Shown: positions 23,842-32,408, counted from the stretch's first letter. The stretch is 64,000 nucleotides of DNA from Segatella copri (GCF_026015625.1 NZ_JAPDVG010000001.1:2373001-2437000); one strand, 5' to 3'. Made by a program: numbers and translations. Notes: generated by a model from the sequence alone, not told the origin.

Positions 23842-23884
23842 AAAAAAAGGAGCTTAAGCCCAAAAAGCTTAAGCCCCTTTTTTA
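23842..23884 (+). terminator. Terminator after parC repeat array
   Basis: The stem is 17 bp with one mismatch (23843-23859 with 23867-23883), including GCTTAAGC, and is flanked by A7 and T7. Confidence 0.8.
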
Positions 23885-24024
23885 TTATCTAGCCATTTGC
23901 ATTTCGCGCTTTAGCGTTTAGCGCTTCAGCGTTTCGCGTTCAGTAAAAAAGAAGCCAGTCCCCCTCCTGCCCCCGTTCCAGGCGATTCCATCGCCTGTCC
24001 CCCAGCAGTCAGTAGCCTTCATTT
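23885..24024. other. Gene-free, repeat-rich stretch
   Basis: Degenerate GCGCTTTAGCGTTTAGCGC-type repeats are followed by a C-rich stretch and the hairpin CAGGCGAT-TCC-ATCGCCTG (23979-23997). No coding potential is seen. Confidence 0.5.
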
Positions 24025-25302
24025 TTACCTTTTATACCCCGCCAGCTTTTTCAGGCAGTATTCCTTAAAGTCATTCCAGTGGTAATAAGGTGCCACATCG
24101 CTCTTGATAGGCAAAGTAGCCTCATCTTCATTCAAAAGCACCTTCACCAGCACATCATTCGCCTTGTTTCTATAAAAAACGAACTGCAAATTCGTAGCCA
24201 TCGGGGTAATCTTATAATCAAACCACTGGGTAGCAATCTTCTCCGGATCCTTTATCTCTTCGCCATATCCATTCAAATCCAGCAAACAGGTAAGCGGAGT
24301 AACCATCGTATCGTGTCCATATCTCAATGTAGCTCCCGGATGCGGCAAGGCGATGCAGCTATCCGCCTTCTGGATGATGTTTCTCAAGAGATTGCGCTGG
24401 GAGAACGGCTGCACATTGCCCGTATAAGGCGAGTTGCCGTAAGCCATCTGCCACCAGATGTTGGCATTCAGCCAGTTCTGATACAGTTCCTCCTCCGTAA
24501 AGAGGTCATAGAGCGAAACCTTGCCTCTCAGTTCCGTGCCTTGGATTGAGCTTGCCATCTCATAAAGTTTTCTGTTCAGGTCACTCTGGTTGATATTCTG
24601 CTTCACCCAGGCAGGGTCGTTGAACAGTTCCTGCATCACACGGCTATAGCTAACATGCTTCTGTGCAAATTCCTGCTGTGCCACCTTGATACCCACGCTG
24701 TTCTTCAAGCTGTCCAGATATCGGTCGCCCTGGTTCATATAATACATATCATGCTCGCTGGCATCATGGAAGATATGAAGTTTCGGATTCATGCGAAGCA
24801 TCTGCTGCAAACCGTTCTCCATAGAGAGGATGCATCGGATTACCAAAGTACTTCGGGCCTCAATATTCGTATTACCGGCAAAAATCTCAGGGAATCGCTC
24901 CATCATTCTTCTGGTAATCCCCTGATGCTGGAGAGCTCCGAGCGGAGTCAGTTCGCCATCGCGCCCCTTCGCCTCCTCACGAATCATCTTCACCTTAGCC
25001 AGCGTTTCCTCGCCCTTAGCTGTCAGTTTGCCCTCCTGCTTAGCTTTGAGCAGAGAGAAATAAGGCACATCATAAGCCTTCTTGCCAATCATATAGCGGG
25101 AACCATGCCGGCCATAATGGCTCAGATAGAAAGGCTTATAACCTTTAGGAGCCGCAGTCAACTGCTTCTGCGGACCACGATAAGCTACATAGTTACTACC
25201 CGAAAGCGTAATATCCCGCTTGAAATCCTCTTGCGGAGTCTGTGCTGTCAGAGGCATCGCCAATGTAAGAGATGCCAATAATAATAGATTCTTTGTATTC
25301 AT
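24025..25302 (-). CDS. Secreted histidine-type acid phosphatase (branch 2, phytase/MINPP-like)
   Basis: 425 residues from the ATG at 25302, chosen because it gives a proper signal peptide (MNTKNLLLLASLTLAMPLTA-Q); the frame is open for ten more codons upstream. The catalytic RHG triad is Arg65-His66-Gly67 in HYGRHGSRY. The proton-donor motif is HDT in YGHDTMVTPL, as in phytases and acid phosphatases. Enzymes of this branch remove phosphate from inositol phosphates or other phosphomonoesters in the periplasm. The gene follows the SGNH esterase by 40 bp and is probably co-transcribed with it. The stop TAA lies inside AAAAGGTAAAAA, a motif seen after other genes here. Confidence 0.88.
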   Translation of the reverse strand: MNTKNLLLLASLTLAMPLTAQTPQEDFKRDITLSGSNYVAYRGPQKQLTAAPKGYKPFYLSHYGRHGSRYMIGKKAYDVPYFSLLKAKQEGKLTAKGEETLAKVKMIREEAKGRDGELTPLGALQHQGITRRMMERFPEIFAGNTNIEARSTLVIRCILSMENGLQQMLRMNPKLHIFHDASEHDMYYMNQGDRYLDSLKNSVGIKVAQQEFAQKHVSYSRVMQELFNDPAWVKQNINQSDLNRKLYEMASSIQGTELRGKVSLYDLFTEEELYQNWLNANIWWQMAYGNSPYTGNVQPFSQRNLLRNIIQKADSCIALPHPGATLRYGHDTMVTPLTCLLDLNGYGEEIKDPEKIATQWFDYKITPMATNLQFVFYRNKANDVLVKVLLNEDEATLPIKSDVAPYYHWNDFKEYCLKKLAGYKR

Positions 25303-25342
25303 TGTTATCATATAATTTTGTTTGGGAAACATACAGTCTCAT

Positions 25343-26458
25343 TTAATTCCAATTCATCAGTTTTCTCAGGAACGGAAGCAATTCTGCTGCCATCTTCCGA
25401 TGCTGCAACATACTAGGATGCCAGCTGGCGCCATAACCTAAATCTCCTTTCTGGAAACTGAAATCGAAACGGTAAATGTTCTTATCAGTTATATTGGCAT
25501 CAGCACAGATTCTATCAAGTACAGTTCGCTGCTTGCTACTCTCCTTCTCGCCGAGCATCGGACCTGTCAACATCACAATCTTTGCATGAGGATACTTGCT
25601 ACGTACCGTTTTAATAAACATGCGATAATTCTTCTCGTAGAGTTGAATATCATAATTCTTGGTAGAAAGATCGTTCGTACCCAGATTGATACAGACTAAC
25701 TGAGGCTGATACTTGGCAAAATCCCATTTTTCATCATGCTGGTCAAATAAGGTATATTCATATTGCCAAGGCATGTTATCGGCATCACCCGTCTTCGGAC
25801 CATTATAATTACGATATACACCGATACCACTACGGGAGATAGAAGTATGCTGAGCCTTCAGACTGTCACTTACGATATTGGCATAAGTAAGCCAATGGTT
25901 CTCCGTTTCATCCTCAAAAGGATCAGACTTGTTGATACTTTCTACGCCATAACCGCAGGTGATTGAATTTCCGATAAATTCAATCTTCCGTTCCGGGAGA
26001 GCCGGAGCCTCAACGAGCTGACATCCCTTATCAAGAACGAATCCCCTGAATTCCGGTTTGCGGAATAAGCCTTCTATCACATACATCACCTTAGCATGAT
26101 GCACCCCCTTTGGCAAAGCCGCAGCCAGGGTAACAACCGAATCGCGTTCGGCATTAAAGCCCACTTTGAAAGGTTCGCAACCATCAATCTGTGCCATGAA
26201 ATATCCAGTCTTCGGGCGACACAGCATTTTCAGAGAAGAACCTTGAAAACTAGCCTCAATCGTAGTTCCCGGATAATTGAAACTGGCTACATCAGAATTC
26301 TTAGCAAAGCTCACACGTCCAACATACTGAATCATCGGATGAGAAGCCTTTACGATCTCTCCCTCAATAGGAAGAGTAGTTGATTTCTTCACATTTCCAG
26401 CCATCATCGTGGAAGAAACCATCAATGTAGCCAGCATCATAACCCATACTTTTTTCAT
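25343..26458 (-). CDS. SGNH/GDSL hydrolase, carbohydrate esterase family 2-like
   Basis: 371 residues with a signal peptide (MKKVWVMMLATLMVSSTMMA). An N-terminal beta-sandwich region (about 40-150) precedes the SGNH catalytic domain. The nucleophile is Ser165 in FIGNSITCGYG. The Asn block is NLGTNDLST, and the catalytic His is in GYGASWHPS. The order jelly roll then SGNH domain matches CE2 acetyl-xylan/glucomannan esterases. It probably removes acetyl groups from plant polysaccharides in the periplasm or at the surface. First gene of a two-gene unit with the phosphatase. Confidence 0.85.
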   Translation of the reverse strand: MKKVWVMMLATLMVSSTMMAGNVKKSTTLPIEGEIVKASHPMIQYVGRVSFAKNSDVASFNYPGTTIEASFQGSSLKMLCRPKTGYFMAQIDGCEPFKVGFNAERDSVVTLAAALPKGVHHAKVMYVIEGLFRKPEFRGFVLDKGCQLVEAPALPERKIEFIGNSITCGYGVESINKSDPFEDETENHWLTYANIVSDSLKAQHTSISRSGIGVYRNYNGPKTGDADNMPWQYEYTLFDQHDEKWDFAKYQPQLVCINLGTNDLSTKNYDIQLYEKNYRMFIKTVRSKYPHAKIVMLTGPMLGEKESSKQRTVLDRICADANITDKNIYRFDFSFQKGDLGYGASWHPSMLQHRKMAAELLPFLRKLMNWN

Positions 26459-26540
26459 ATTCCTGTTATTTAGTTTTTATCTGTCCTTACTGTCTAGCCT
26501 TCGTTTTTTTGCAAAATAAAAATAGAACAGTATCTGTTTG

Positions 26541-26548
26541 CAAAATTA
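26541..26548 (-). promoter_or_regulatory. -7 box of the esterase-phosphatase unit
   Basis: TAATTTTG on the minus strand, 83 bp before the SGNH start. Confidence 0.5.
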
Positions 26549-26622
26549 CCATTATTTCTCGTAAAAAGCAAGTAAAACCATCATTTTTTTCATTTTTCTT
26601 CTTTTTATTCAAATTATTATTG

Positions 26623-26630
26623 TATCTTTG
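26623..26630 (+). promoter_or_regulatory. -7 box of the tRNA-Leu gene
   Basis: TATCTTTG ends 11 bp before the first base of the tRNA. Confidence 0.7.
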
Positions 26631-26641
26631 CACCCAAGAAT

Positions 26642-26726
26642 GCGCTTGTGGCGAAATTGGTAGACGCGCTAGACTTAGGATCTAGTGGTTCAGGCCGTGT
26701 AGGTTCGAGTCCTATCAGGCGCACCA
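26642..26726 (+). tRNA. tRNA-Leu (anticodon UAG)
   Basis: The 85-nt cloverleaf has acceptor arms GCGCTTG/CAGGCGC with an encoded CCA end. The anticodon stem CTAGA/TCTAG closes the loop CTTAGGA, with anticodon TAG at 26676-26678. A long variable arm, GGTTCGAGTCC in the T arm and the D-loop GG confirm a type II (Leu) tRNA. Its 3' end is the attachment site of the integrated element. Confidence 0.97.
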
Positions 26727-26769
26727 AAGAAAATCCTAACTGCCTGATAATAAGCGGTTAGGATTTTTT
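26712..26769 (+). repeat. attL-type direct repeat (58 bp) at tRNA-Leu 3' end
   Basis: This block covers the last 15 bases of the tRNA and its terminator. It is identical over 58 bp to 32340-32397. The repeat restores the tRNA at the element's left border. Confidence 0.93.
26731..26769 (+). terminator. tRNA-Leu terminator within the attachment repeat
   Basis: AAATCCTAAC pairs with GTTAGGATTT and runs into T6. Because it lies in the repeat, insertion keeps the tRNA terminated. Confidence 0.85.
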
Positions 26770-27066
26770 AGTTTTAAAAATTGCCGAGTTTTTGCCGAGT
26801 TTTCCGAGCGTTATACTATTTAGAAAACTCGAAGATAATCAGATATTTTGACAAAAAACTCTGACTACAGATAATTAAGTTAAAAAGAAAAATTATCATT
26901 ATACGAAAAAACATATTCTTTAGCTTGACAGAATCTTGTAATATTACATCTTTTAAGATAATCGTCGGTTACCTTCCCTCATTGCTTAGAGACATTATTA
27001 AGTTCTCCAACATTCTCTACAATAGAAAAGAGGGTAATTCTTCAGATTGTATCGGATGAAACTAAA
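26770..27066. other. Left end of the element, no gene
   Basis: AT-rich. It holds the paired TTGCCGAG motifs at 26781-26803, 11 bp inside the repeat. The coding frame of the next ORF extends upstream of its ATG to a TAA at 26959, with segments such as SPTFSTIEKRVILQIVSDET. The true start could therefore be earlier at a non-ATG codon, or this may be a 5'-truncated gene. Confidence 0.4.
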
Positions 27067-27420
27067 ATGAAAGCGACAGCATCAGAAGGTATTATAATCA
27101 ATGCTGTTATAGAGAGCAAAGACATCAATCTATCTGAAGAATATTTGCTTCATTTACTAAAGTCTAATTGTAAAATATCTTACAGAGTAAAATTGGCAGT
27201 TCTAATCATATCAGCCCAACCAGAAAATACAGAAAAAGTTCTTACTGCATTAGGTAATCAATATGCTGAGTTAAGCAATAAAGGCAAACGACCAACCATA
27301 AAAGCAACATCTTGGAATGAGTCTTTACTAAAATTGCTACAACAACAGAAGTACATATTATCCTACCAGACAACCAAAGGAAAAGAAGAATTCCGAATTT
27401 TCCACAAATCAAAAGGATGA
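27067..27420 (+). CDS. Unrecognised 117-aa ORF near attL
   Basis: MKATASEGIIINAVIESKDI begins a mostly helical, basic protein ending EEFRIFHKSKG. It is the only plus-strand gene of the element. The open frame continues about 34 codons upstream without ATG, so it may be a shortened remnant. A stem (TCTGCA and TTCC blocks paired with GGAA and TGCAGA, around 27440-27475) follows the stop. No family was recognised. Confidence 0.45.
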   Translation: MKATASEGIIINAVIESKDINLSEEYLLHLLKSNCKISYRVKLAVLIISAQPENTEKVLTALGNQYAELSNKGKRPTIKATSWNESLLKLLQQQKYILSYQTTKGKEEFRIFHKSKG

Positions 27421-27569
27421 CCACCGTCTTAGAAATATAAAGTCTGCACTTCCACCATTGGAAGATGCAGATTATTTCTCATTCCACCCTTTGCGATAGA
27501 CTAAACTTTGATTTTAGCATATAAAAACATCACTAATAATACATACCAATCATACTACAACTATCCCCT

Positions 27570-27660
27570 CGGCTTGCCGCAAAAATGAGCAACATTTTTC
27601 TTAGGGCAATATGCGAATTTTCAGCCGGTTAGCGTGCGAACCGGGGATTAGGCTCCCCCC
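27570..27660. other. Hairpin cluster, candidate origin or transfer site
   Basis: Three neighbouring inverted repeats lie here: AAAAATG-AGCAA-CATTTTT (27581-27599), CCGGTT-N8-AACCGG (27625-27644) and GGGG-N8-CCCC (27643-27658). The stretch is GC-richer than its surroundings and lies just downstream of the primase gene. No gene fits. Confidence 0.5.
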
Positions 27661-27756
27661 TGCTATAAAAATGTTTCGTTTTATCGGCGCAAGCGCAAGG
27701 TAAAAAATGACCTTAATACATCCCATAAACAAGCATACGACCGCCTCACAACTTCC

Positions 27757-27816
27757 TGAGATTATTGCTCGAATCTAATAAGGTTCCATCCAGCCTTTCT
27801 TCGAGCAATAATCTCA
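27757..27816. repeat. 16-bp perfect inverted repeat before primase stop
   Basis: TGAGATTATTGCTCGA (27757-27772) and its exact complement (27801-27816) are separated by 28 nt. It may be a terminator-like end or a replication/transfer site. Confidence 0.7.
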
Positions 27817-27863
27817 GATACTTGTTTAGTTTGATGAAGGCACATACTCTTTCATCTTAGTTT

Positions 27864-28745
27864 TCACTTCATCAGGATTCCATTCTGCTTGCATAGCCAG
27901 AAGAATGTTCCGATGTTGATATTTTGATAATTCCGTTTCAAGAGATCAGAGAACATCTTGTCGGTCTTCGATTCGTTGTAGTCCATGCTCTGTTGACTAC
28001 ACAGATGAAAGAAGTCTCGCCCATCCTCACCCAACGTGGCAAGTGAGCAACCCACTTTCAGCCATTGGTCATAACCATCTGTTATGTCAATGCCACGCTG
28101 TTCTATTTGCTTGCAACAAGCAGCAACTTCTGATAAGATGTCGTTCTCCCTGATGTTCCTATACGATAAATACCGCCTCACTTTTGGCGGCTCCATATAA
28201 ATGCCTTCGTATGGGATGGCATTCTCGTTAATAATTGGATGCGCATCATAGCTGACACACCTCATTCTTGTGATGTCACTACAAGCTGCATCTATGGTTA
28301 TCCCCATTCGATAGAAGTCGTGCTGCAACTGTCGGAATTGCAATAAATACTTCTCTGGATAGCGCAAGGGAATAACTGCAAAAAGTCCGTTGCCACTAAC
28401 ACTCAATGAGCAATAAGCTATCTGAGGTATCACGGCAAGTTGCTCCTTCACTGCATTCCAATCAGATATGGCAGGATTCTCCTTGGCATCCATATCTACA
28501 CATATCAACCCAGAACGATATTGGATGTTCTGAATAGACCTCGTTGGTTGAAACACTCCACCTATCGTGGCTTGTGGCAACTTTCGCTTCCAACTATCAC
28601 GCTCTTCTTTGCTTGACAGATGGCGAAGCATCAGAATCTCATACTGACGTTCTTGCGAGAACAGAAAATCTCCAAGAGAGGAGATGGTTCCCTTATTATC
28701 CATCACACCATCATAAACAGATACATTTATTGGAAATATGTTCAT
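27864..28745 (-). CDS. Primase-like protein (BT4734/VirE-N type AEP fold plus PriCT-2)
   Basis: 293 residues from the ATG at 28745; two start codons lie just upstream. The primase-polymerase pattern is visible: hydrophobic-Asp-x-Asp (GLICVDMDAKE), then SVSGNGLFAVIPL, then ITRMRCVSYD. The C-terminal 80 residues (YDQWLKVGCSLATLGEDG, TFFWLCKQNG) match a PriCT-2 helical domain. In Bacteroidota elements this family sits beside DUF3987 proteins, and the pair is thought to prime and drive replication of the excised circle. It lies 90 bp after the DUF3987 gene on the same strand. Confidence 0.8.
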   Translation of the reverse strand: MNIFPINVSVYDGVMDNKGTISSLGDFLFSQERQYEILMLRHLSSKEERDSWKRKLPQATIGGVFQPTRSIQNIQYRSGLICVDMDAKENPAISDWNAVKEQLAVIPQIAYCSLSVSGNGLFAVIPLRYPEKYLLQFRQLQHDFYRMGITIDAACSDITRMRCVSYDAHPIINENAIPYEGIYMEPPKVRRYLSYRNIRENDILSEVAACCKQIEQRGIDITDGYDQWLKVGCSLATLGEDGRDFFHLCSQQSMDYNESKTDKMFSDLLKRNYQNINIGTFFWLCKQNGILMK

Positions 28746-28843
28746 AATCATCACATTTGTTCTTGGTTGCGGTTGCGCTCTTATTTATCTCCCTGATTCA
28801 CAGATTGATACATACTATCGCTACCGCAACCACGCAACTTAGT

Positions 28844-30094
28844 CTACTTTTTTATCACCTTGCTCACATATTGACGACTTACGTCTATTCCTTCTGCAAA
28901 CTTCGTGATATTCATTTTGTCTATTCCGACTAATGAAACCAAATCCTTAATCAACTGTTCTTTGGTAGGTTTCTTTATCTGCCCTTCACCCACAACAAGA
29001 TTCAAAGCCCTGGTTCCACAATACTCAAAGTAGCGCATGCACTCCACACTATACCGCATCTCATCAGCAGTTATCTCCAAAGAACTTGGCAAAACAAAGT
29101 ATTGCCCACCTCCTGCATTATCCGAGCATGATAAGATGTGAGTAATGGCACACCACTTCAACACATGGATTCTCAACTTGGATAGCATCGAAGACAAATA
29201 GGAATCAGCATCATCTGTACGAGATATTGTCTCATTATAGTAGTCGATATAAACTTGCTTTGCTTCATTGCTCAACGTAAGTTCCATATCATTAATAGCC
29301 AACAACTTCTCAAAGATTTCATTCCATGCAGTTTCATACTTGGCATCCAATATTGAATCAGAATAAAGAGCCTTCTGTATCTCATCGGGATAGGCGAACA
29401 ACCATCTTTGCACAAAGCCCACACCTGCCAAGTCTCGCTTGAATGCCTCACTGAATACATCGGGTTGGATTCCACCCATGATGCACAGGAAAGGATTCTC
29501 GATATACATCGGTGGCTGAGTCTTGCGAGTGACAGGAAAAGTGGTTCCATCCCATATTGATAAGTAATTGCTCACCTCACCACTGTTATGGTATCGTCCC
29601 ATATCATCTATAAAGCCCTTGATTTCATCCCTATAGAGCAAAAGACCATCTTTCGATTCCGCTCTGCCATCCAAGATTTTATACAATCCTTCTGGAGTCA
29701 CATCTGAAACCGTCAACTGATTCAAAGTCGGTTCTTCCTCGTCTGTGTTTCGTTTGAATTCCTTGAATTTCTCCCGAAACTCCTTATAGCGTCTGCTTTC
29801 TTCTTGATTCATCGGTTGCATCAGAGCCTTGATAGGCGAACTCTTGTTGGAACCACTTGGAGCAACATGACAAATCCAAAGATTGGGATGATTGCGATAC
29901 TTCCCATCAAAGATTGTCACATGCCTACCACACATCGTGCCAACAACACCAAACACCGCAGAAATAATAAAGTCCCTAGGACATTGAAACACTTCTGCAT
30001 AATGCTCGATAATCTTCTGCACCTCCCATCGAAGGGCATATATTGGCAGTTGCTTGGGCAGCGACTCCAACGAATGTTGATTGATATTGAGCAT
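28844..30094 (-). CDS. DUF3987 P-loop protein (helicase-like replication protein)
   Basis: 416 residues from the ATG at 30094. That start lies 5 bp after the stop of the HTH gene, which avoids the overlap of the longer frame. Walker A is APSGSNKS near residue 78, a variant of GxxxxGKS. Walker B is LLLYRDE near residue 155, and the segment GIQPDVFSEAF follows, as in DUF3987 proteins of Bacteroidota mobile elements. The last 25 residues (MNITKFAEGIDVSRQYVSKV) form a helix-turn-helix. It probably loads on or unwinds the element's origin with the adjacent primase. Confidence 0.8.
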   Translation of the reverse strand: MLNINQHSLESLPKQLPIYALRWEVQKIIEHYAEVFQCPRDFIISAVFGVVGTMCGRHVTIFDGKYRNHPNLWICHVAPSGSNKSSPIKALMQPMNQEESRRYKEFREKFKEFKRNTDEEEPTLNQLTVSDVTPEGLYKILDGRAESKDGLLLYRDEIKGFIDDMGRYHNSGEVSNYLSIWDGTTFPVTRKTQPPMYIENPFLCIMGGIQPDVFSEAFKRDLAGVGFVQRWLFAYPDEIQKALYSDSILDAKYETAWNEIFEKLLAINDMELTLSNEAKQVYIDYYNETISRTDDADSYLSSMLSKLRIHVLKWCAITHILSCSDNAGGGQYFVLPSSLEITADEMRYSVECMRYFEYCGTRALNLVVGEGQIKKPTKEQLIKDLVSLVGIDKMNITKFAEGIDVSRQYVSKVIKK

Positions 30095-30098
30095 ACAC

Positions 30099-30383
30099 CT
30101 ATTTATTAAGATCAAATACTCGCTCTATATCTGACTGACGATAGAATGACTTGCGCCCCATCTTGATAGGAGCCAGCAATCCCATCTTGTCCCAACGCCA
30201 CAAAGTGACCTTGGAAACACGATACTTCTCCGTCACCTCCGCTGGTGTCAACAGAGGCGACTCTTCCTTCTGAGGTTTCTGCACCATCTCCTCTTTCCAA
30301 TTCAAGAAGAGTTCCTTCAAATCCATCGCATCCACCACCAATTGTAGTGGTGCGCCTGTAGCTAAAATGTCTTGAATACGCAT
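30099..30383 (-). CDS. HTH excisionase/MerR-like DNA-binding protein
   Basis: 94 residues. The C-terminal half has a winged-helix pattern (EKYRVSKVTLWRWDKMGLL, then GRKSFYRQSDIERV) typical of helix_turn_helix_17 / Xis-like proteins. It lies between the integrase and the replication genes, the usual place for a recombination-directionality factor in Bacteroidota elements. It could equally be the repressor of the operon; both roles are inference. Confidence 0.82.
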   Translation of the reverse strand: MRIQDILATGAPLQLVVDAMDLKELFLNWKEEMVQKPQKEESPLLTPAEVTEKYRVSKVTLWRWDKMGLLAPIKMGRKSFYRQSDIERVFDLNK

Positions 30384-30553
30384 CTTTTTACTTTAATTAT
30401 TTTTGAAATCTGGTGCAAAAGTACGAAACAAAAAGGAATAAAGGGGGCGATGCACAATTAAACTTCATATTTAACACTTTCGTAATAAATATCTGACAAA
30501 ACAGCCCATTTTATGTTAAATTTGAAAATTTATTATTTTTCGCAAAAACAAAA

Positions 30554-30580
30554 AACCGCACGATTTTGTATCGTACGGTT
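30554..30580 (-). terminator. Terminator of the integrase gene
   Basis: AACCGTACGAT pairs with ATCGTGCGGTT (one mismatch), and a T6 run follows on the minus strand. Confidence 0.8.
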
Positions 30581-30603
30581 CTACAAGATTCAGAAAACCT
30601 TGG

Positions 30604-32142
30604 CTAAATGCAACTTATTGTTTCCTTCAATATGTCATCATCTATCTGGCGATAGCGATTGAATGCCCTACTTCCCTCAACATGACCACTCATCTTTCCA
30701 ACGATATTCGGGTCACGAACAGCCTTATAAGCTGCACCAACGAAAGTACGGCGAGCCATGTGAGAACTGGCAACATCACAAATTCGTTTCATTTCATTCT
30801 CCCCAGTCGTTGAGTTACGAACCTGAACGATTCTTGTGATGCCACAAATCAACAGGATAGCCTTGATGGCATCATTGTATTTCTGTGGACTGATGAAAGG
30901 GAATAAACGTCCATCCTTATCAAAGCCCTCATATTTCTTCACCAATTTCAAAGCACATGGATTTAACGGAATACGAGGCTTCACCGGAGCATCCTCATCG
31001 GCCGTCTTACTCGGCACATACTCCAAGATTCCCTGAGTGATGTTCTGAGAAGTCAATCTTGTAAGATCACCAACACGACAACCTACCAAACACTGGAACA
31101 CAAATATATCACGCTGAGTTTCCAAAGTCCTTAAAGGAAGTTTTGAACATGCCTTCTTATCTTCATCATCCAGTTTTTCAAACATTGCAGGAATATCTGT
31201 TTCAGCCACAAGATTTCGTTCTTCCTTTGTTATATAAATAGGTGTACCATACTTCTCCACGCCTATCTTAATTCCATCGAAAGGACGATTGGTTGTTCTC
31301 TCCGTTTCATACAACCATTGCATAAACGCCTTGAATTTCTTTTTAAGTTTCACAATGGTATTCTCTCCACGGTCTTGCAACTTCACCATTGTATGTACCA
31401 CATTGATTTCTGCAGGATATTCCTCCAAGATGCTCTCAAACTGCTTTGGATACTTCTCTGACAATGTTTTCTCATTGCGCAGATAATCCTCAAAGTCCTC
31501 AATATCCTTGCGAGTCATCTTATCTATGTTCCAAGTAAATTTCTCTTGAAGCACTTTCTTCTTGAAGGCTTCGTATCGTGCCAAGTCTCTTACTAAAACT
31601 CGAAAAGCCTTGGTATGGTCATAGGAGAAACGCTTCTTATCCAAGTACTCCTCTGCTAATTCATACATAGAGACTCGCTTCTTTCCTCTTTGTCTTTTCA
31701 CTTTACCTGTACCAAGAGGATGATGAAAACGATAGACTATCTTATCAAGCCAATCCTCACTAAGATTACTTTTGTCTGCAGCAACAAAAGCATCCATGAT
31801 AGTTGTCTGCAACTCCCCCAACAACCGAGCTTGTTCTTTATCAAACTTCACTTCGGGAGTAATAAGACGATCTGTGATTACTACTTCACCTCTCGTAGTA
31901 ATCGCATATCCCTTGGCTTTCGCTTCTTCCTTGGTTACAGAAGTAACCTTATCTGGAACAACCACACCTTGCTTCTTACTTGCATTACGATTAACGAAAT
32001 ATCGGAAATGGCGTGGCTCCACAAACAAGCCACTCTTTACACGATAATCAATCTTTTGACCTTGGTAAAAACGGATTAGGATTTCGCTGCGATGCGTCAC
32101 CTTGTCTTCCTTGGAAGATAGTTTCAAATCTATATTTGCCAT
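30604..32142 (-). CDS. int: Tyrosine site-specific integrase
   Basis: 512 residues from MANIDLKLSSKED. The frame opens at 32169, but the promoter box TACTTTTG occupies 32167-32174, so the ATG at 32142 is the first that can be on the RNA. An N-terminal arm-binding domain and a SAM-like core-binding domain precede the catalytic domain. Catalytic residues: Arg in LVGCRVGDLTRL, His-x-x-Arg in SSHMARRTF, His in MSGHVEGS and Tyr in FNRYRQID. This is the Bacteroidota integrase form with a long N terminus. It lies beside attR and recombines at the tRNA-Leu 3' end. Confidence 0.93.
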   Translation of the reverse strand: MANIDLKLSSKEDKVTHRSEILIRFYQGQKIDYRVKSGLFVEPRHFRYFVNRNASKKQGVVVPDKVTSVTKEEAKAKGYAITTRGEVVITDRLITPEVKFDKEQARLLGELQTTIMDAFVAADKSNLSEDWLDKIVYRFHHPLGTGKVKRQRGKKRVSMYELAEEYLDKKRFSYDHTKAFRVLVRDLARYEAFKKKVLQEKFTWNIDKMTRKDIEDFEDYLRNEKTLSEKYPKQFESILEEYPAEINVVHTMVKLQDRGENTIVKLKKKFKAFMQWLYETERTTNRPFDGIKIGVEKYGTPIYITKEERNLVAETDIPAMFEKLDDEDKKACSKLPLRTLETQRDIFVFQCLVGCRVGDLTRLTSQNITQGILEYVPSKTADEDAPVKPRIPLNPCALKLVKKYEGFDKDGRLFPFISPQKYNDAIKAILLICGITRIVQVRNSTTGENEMKRICDVASSHMARRTFVGAAYKAVRDPNIVGKMSGHVEGSRAFNRYRQIDDDILKETISCI

Positions 32143-32166
32143 ACTCTCATTGTTTAAATTCGAGTG

Positions 32167-32174
32167 CAAAAGTA
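32167..32174 (-). promoter_or_regulatory. -7 box of the integrase promoter
   Basis: TACTTTTG on the minus strand. It sets the start of int at 32142. Confidence 0.7.
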
Positions 32175-32339
32175 ATTATTTTACATTCGCCCACCAACAT
32201 TTTTGCCGAGTTTTTGCCGAGTTTTATGTATTCTAACAAAACTTTAGGTAAAATTAAGAAACAATGATTTTTTCTATATCACTTATAATCAGGTAATTAT
32301 ACATTTCTCTAATTTTCATAAGATTTCACAAAAATGTGG

Positions 32340-32397
32340 CTATCAGGCGCACCAAAGAAAATCCTAACTGCCTGATAATAAGCGGTTAGGATTTTTT
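32340..32397 (+). repeat. attR-type direct repeat (58 bp)
   Basis: Identical to 26712-26769. It carries a second copy of the tRNA 3' end and terminator without the rest of the tRNA. Confidence 0.93.
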
Positions 32398-32408
32398 CAT
32401 TCTAGAAA

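Larger units (their letters stand above)
26712..32397. mobile_element. 5.7-kb integrative element in tRNA-Leu
   Basis: It is bounded by 58-bp perfect direct repeats, one at the tRNA-Leu 3' end. Minus-strand gene order from the right: tyrosine integrase next to attR, HTH/excisionase-like protein, DUF3987 protein, primase-like protein, then a structured non-coding region and one plus-strand ORF near attL. No capsid, conjugation or relaxase gene is present, so the element could at most be mobilised or packaged by a helper. Two copies of a paired TTGCCGAG motif (26781-26803 and 32203-32225), near both ends and in the same orientation, may be integrase arm sites. Confidence 0.9.

Noticed and set aside
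23536..23863. Minus-strand repeat ORFs rich in Phe, Leu and Cys over the parC array
   Set aside because: They exist only because the 23-nt array lacks stops in all frames; the composition is not protein-like.
30115..30115. Upstream start for the DUF3987 gene
   Set aside because: It would overlap the HTH gene's coding end; the ATG at 30094 lies 5 bp after that stop.
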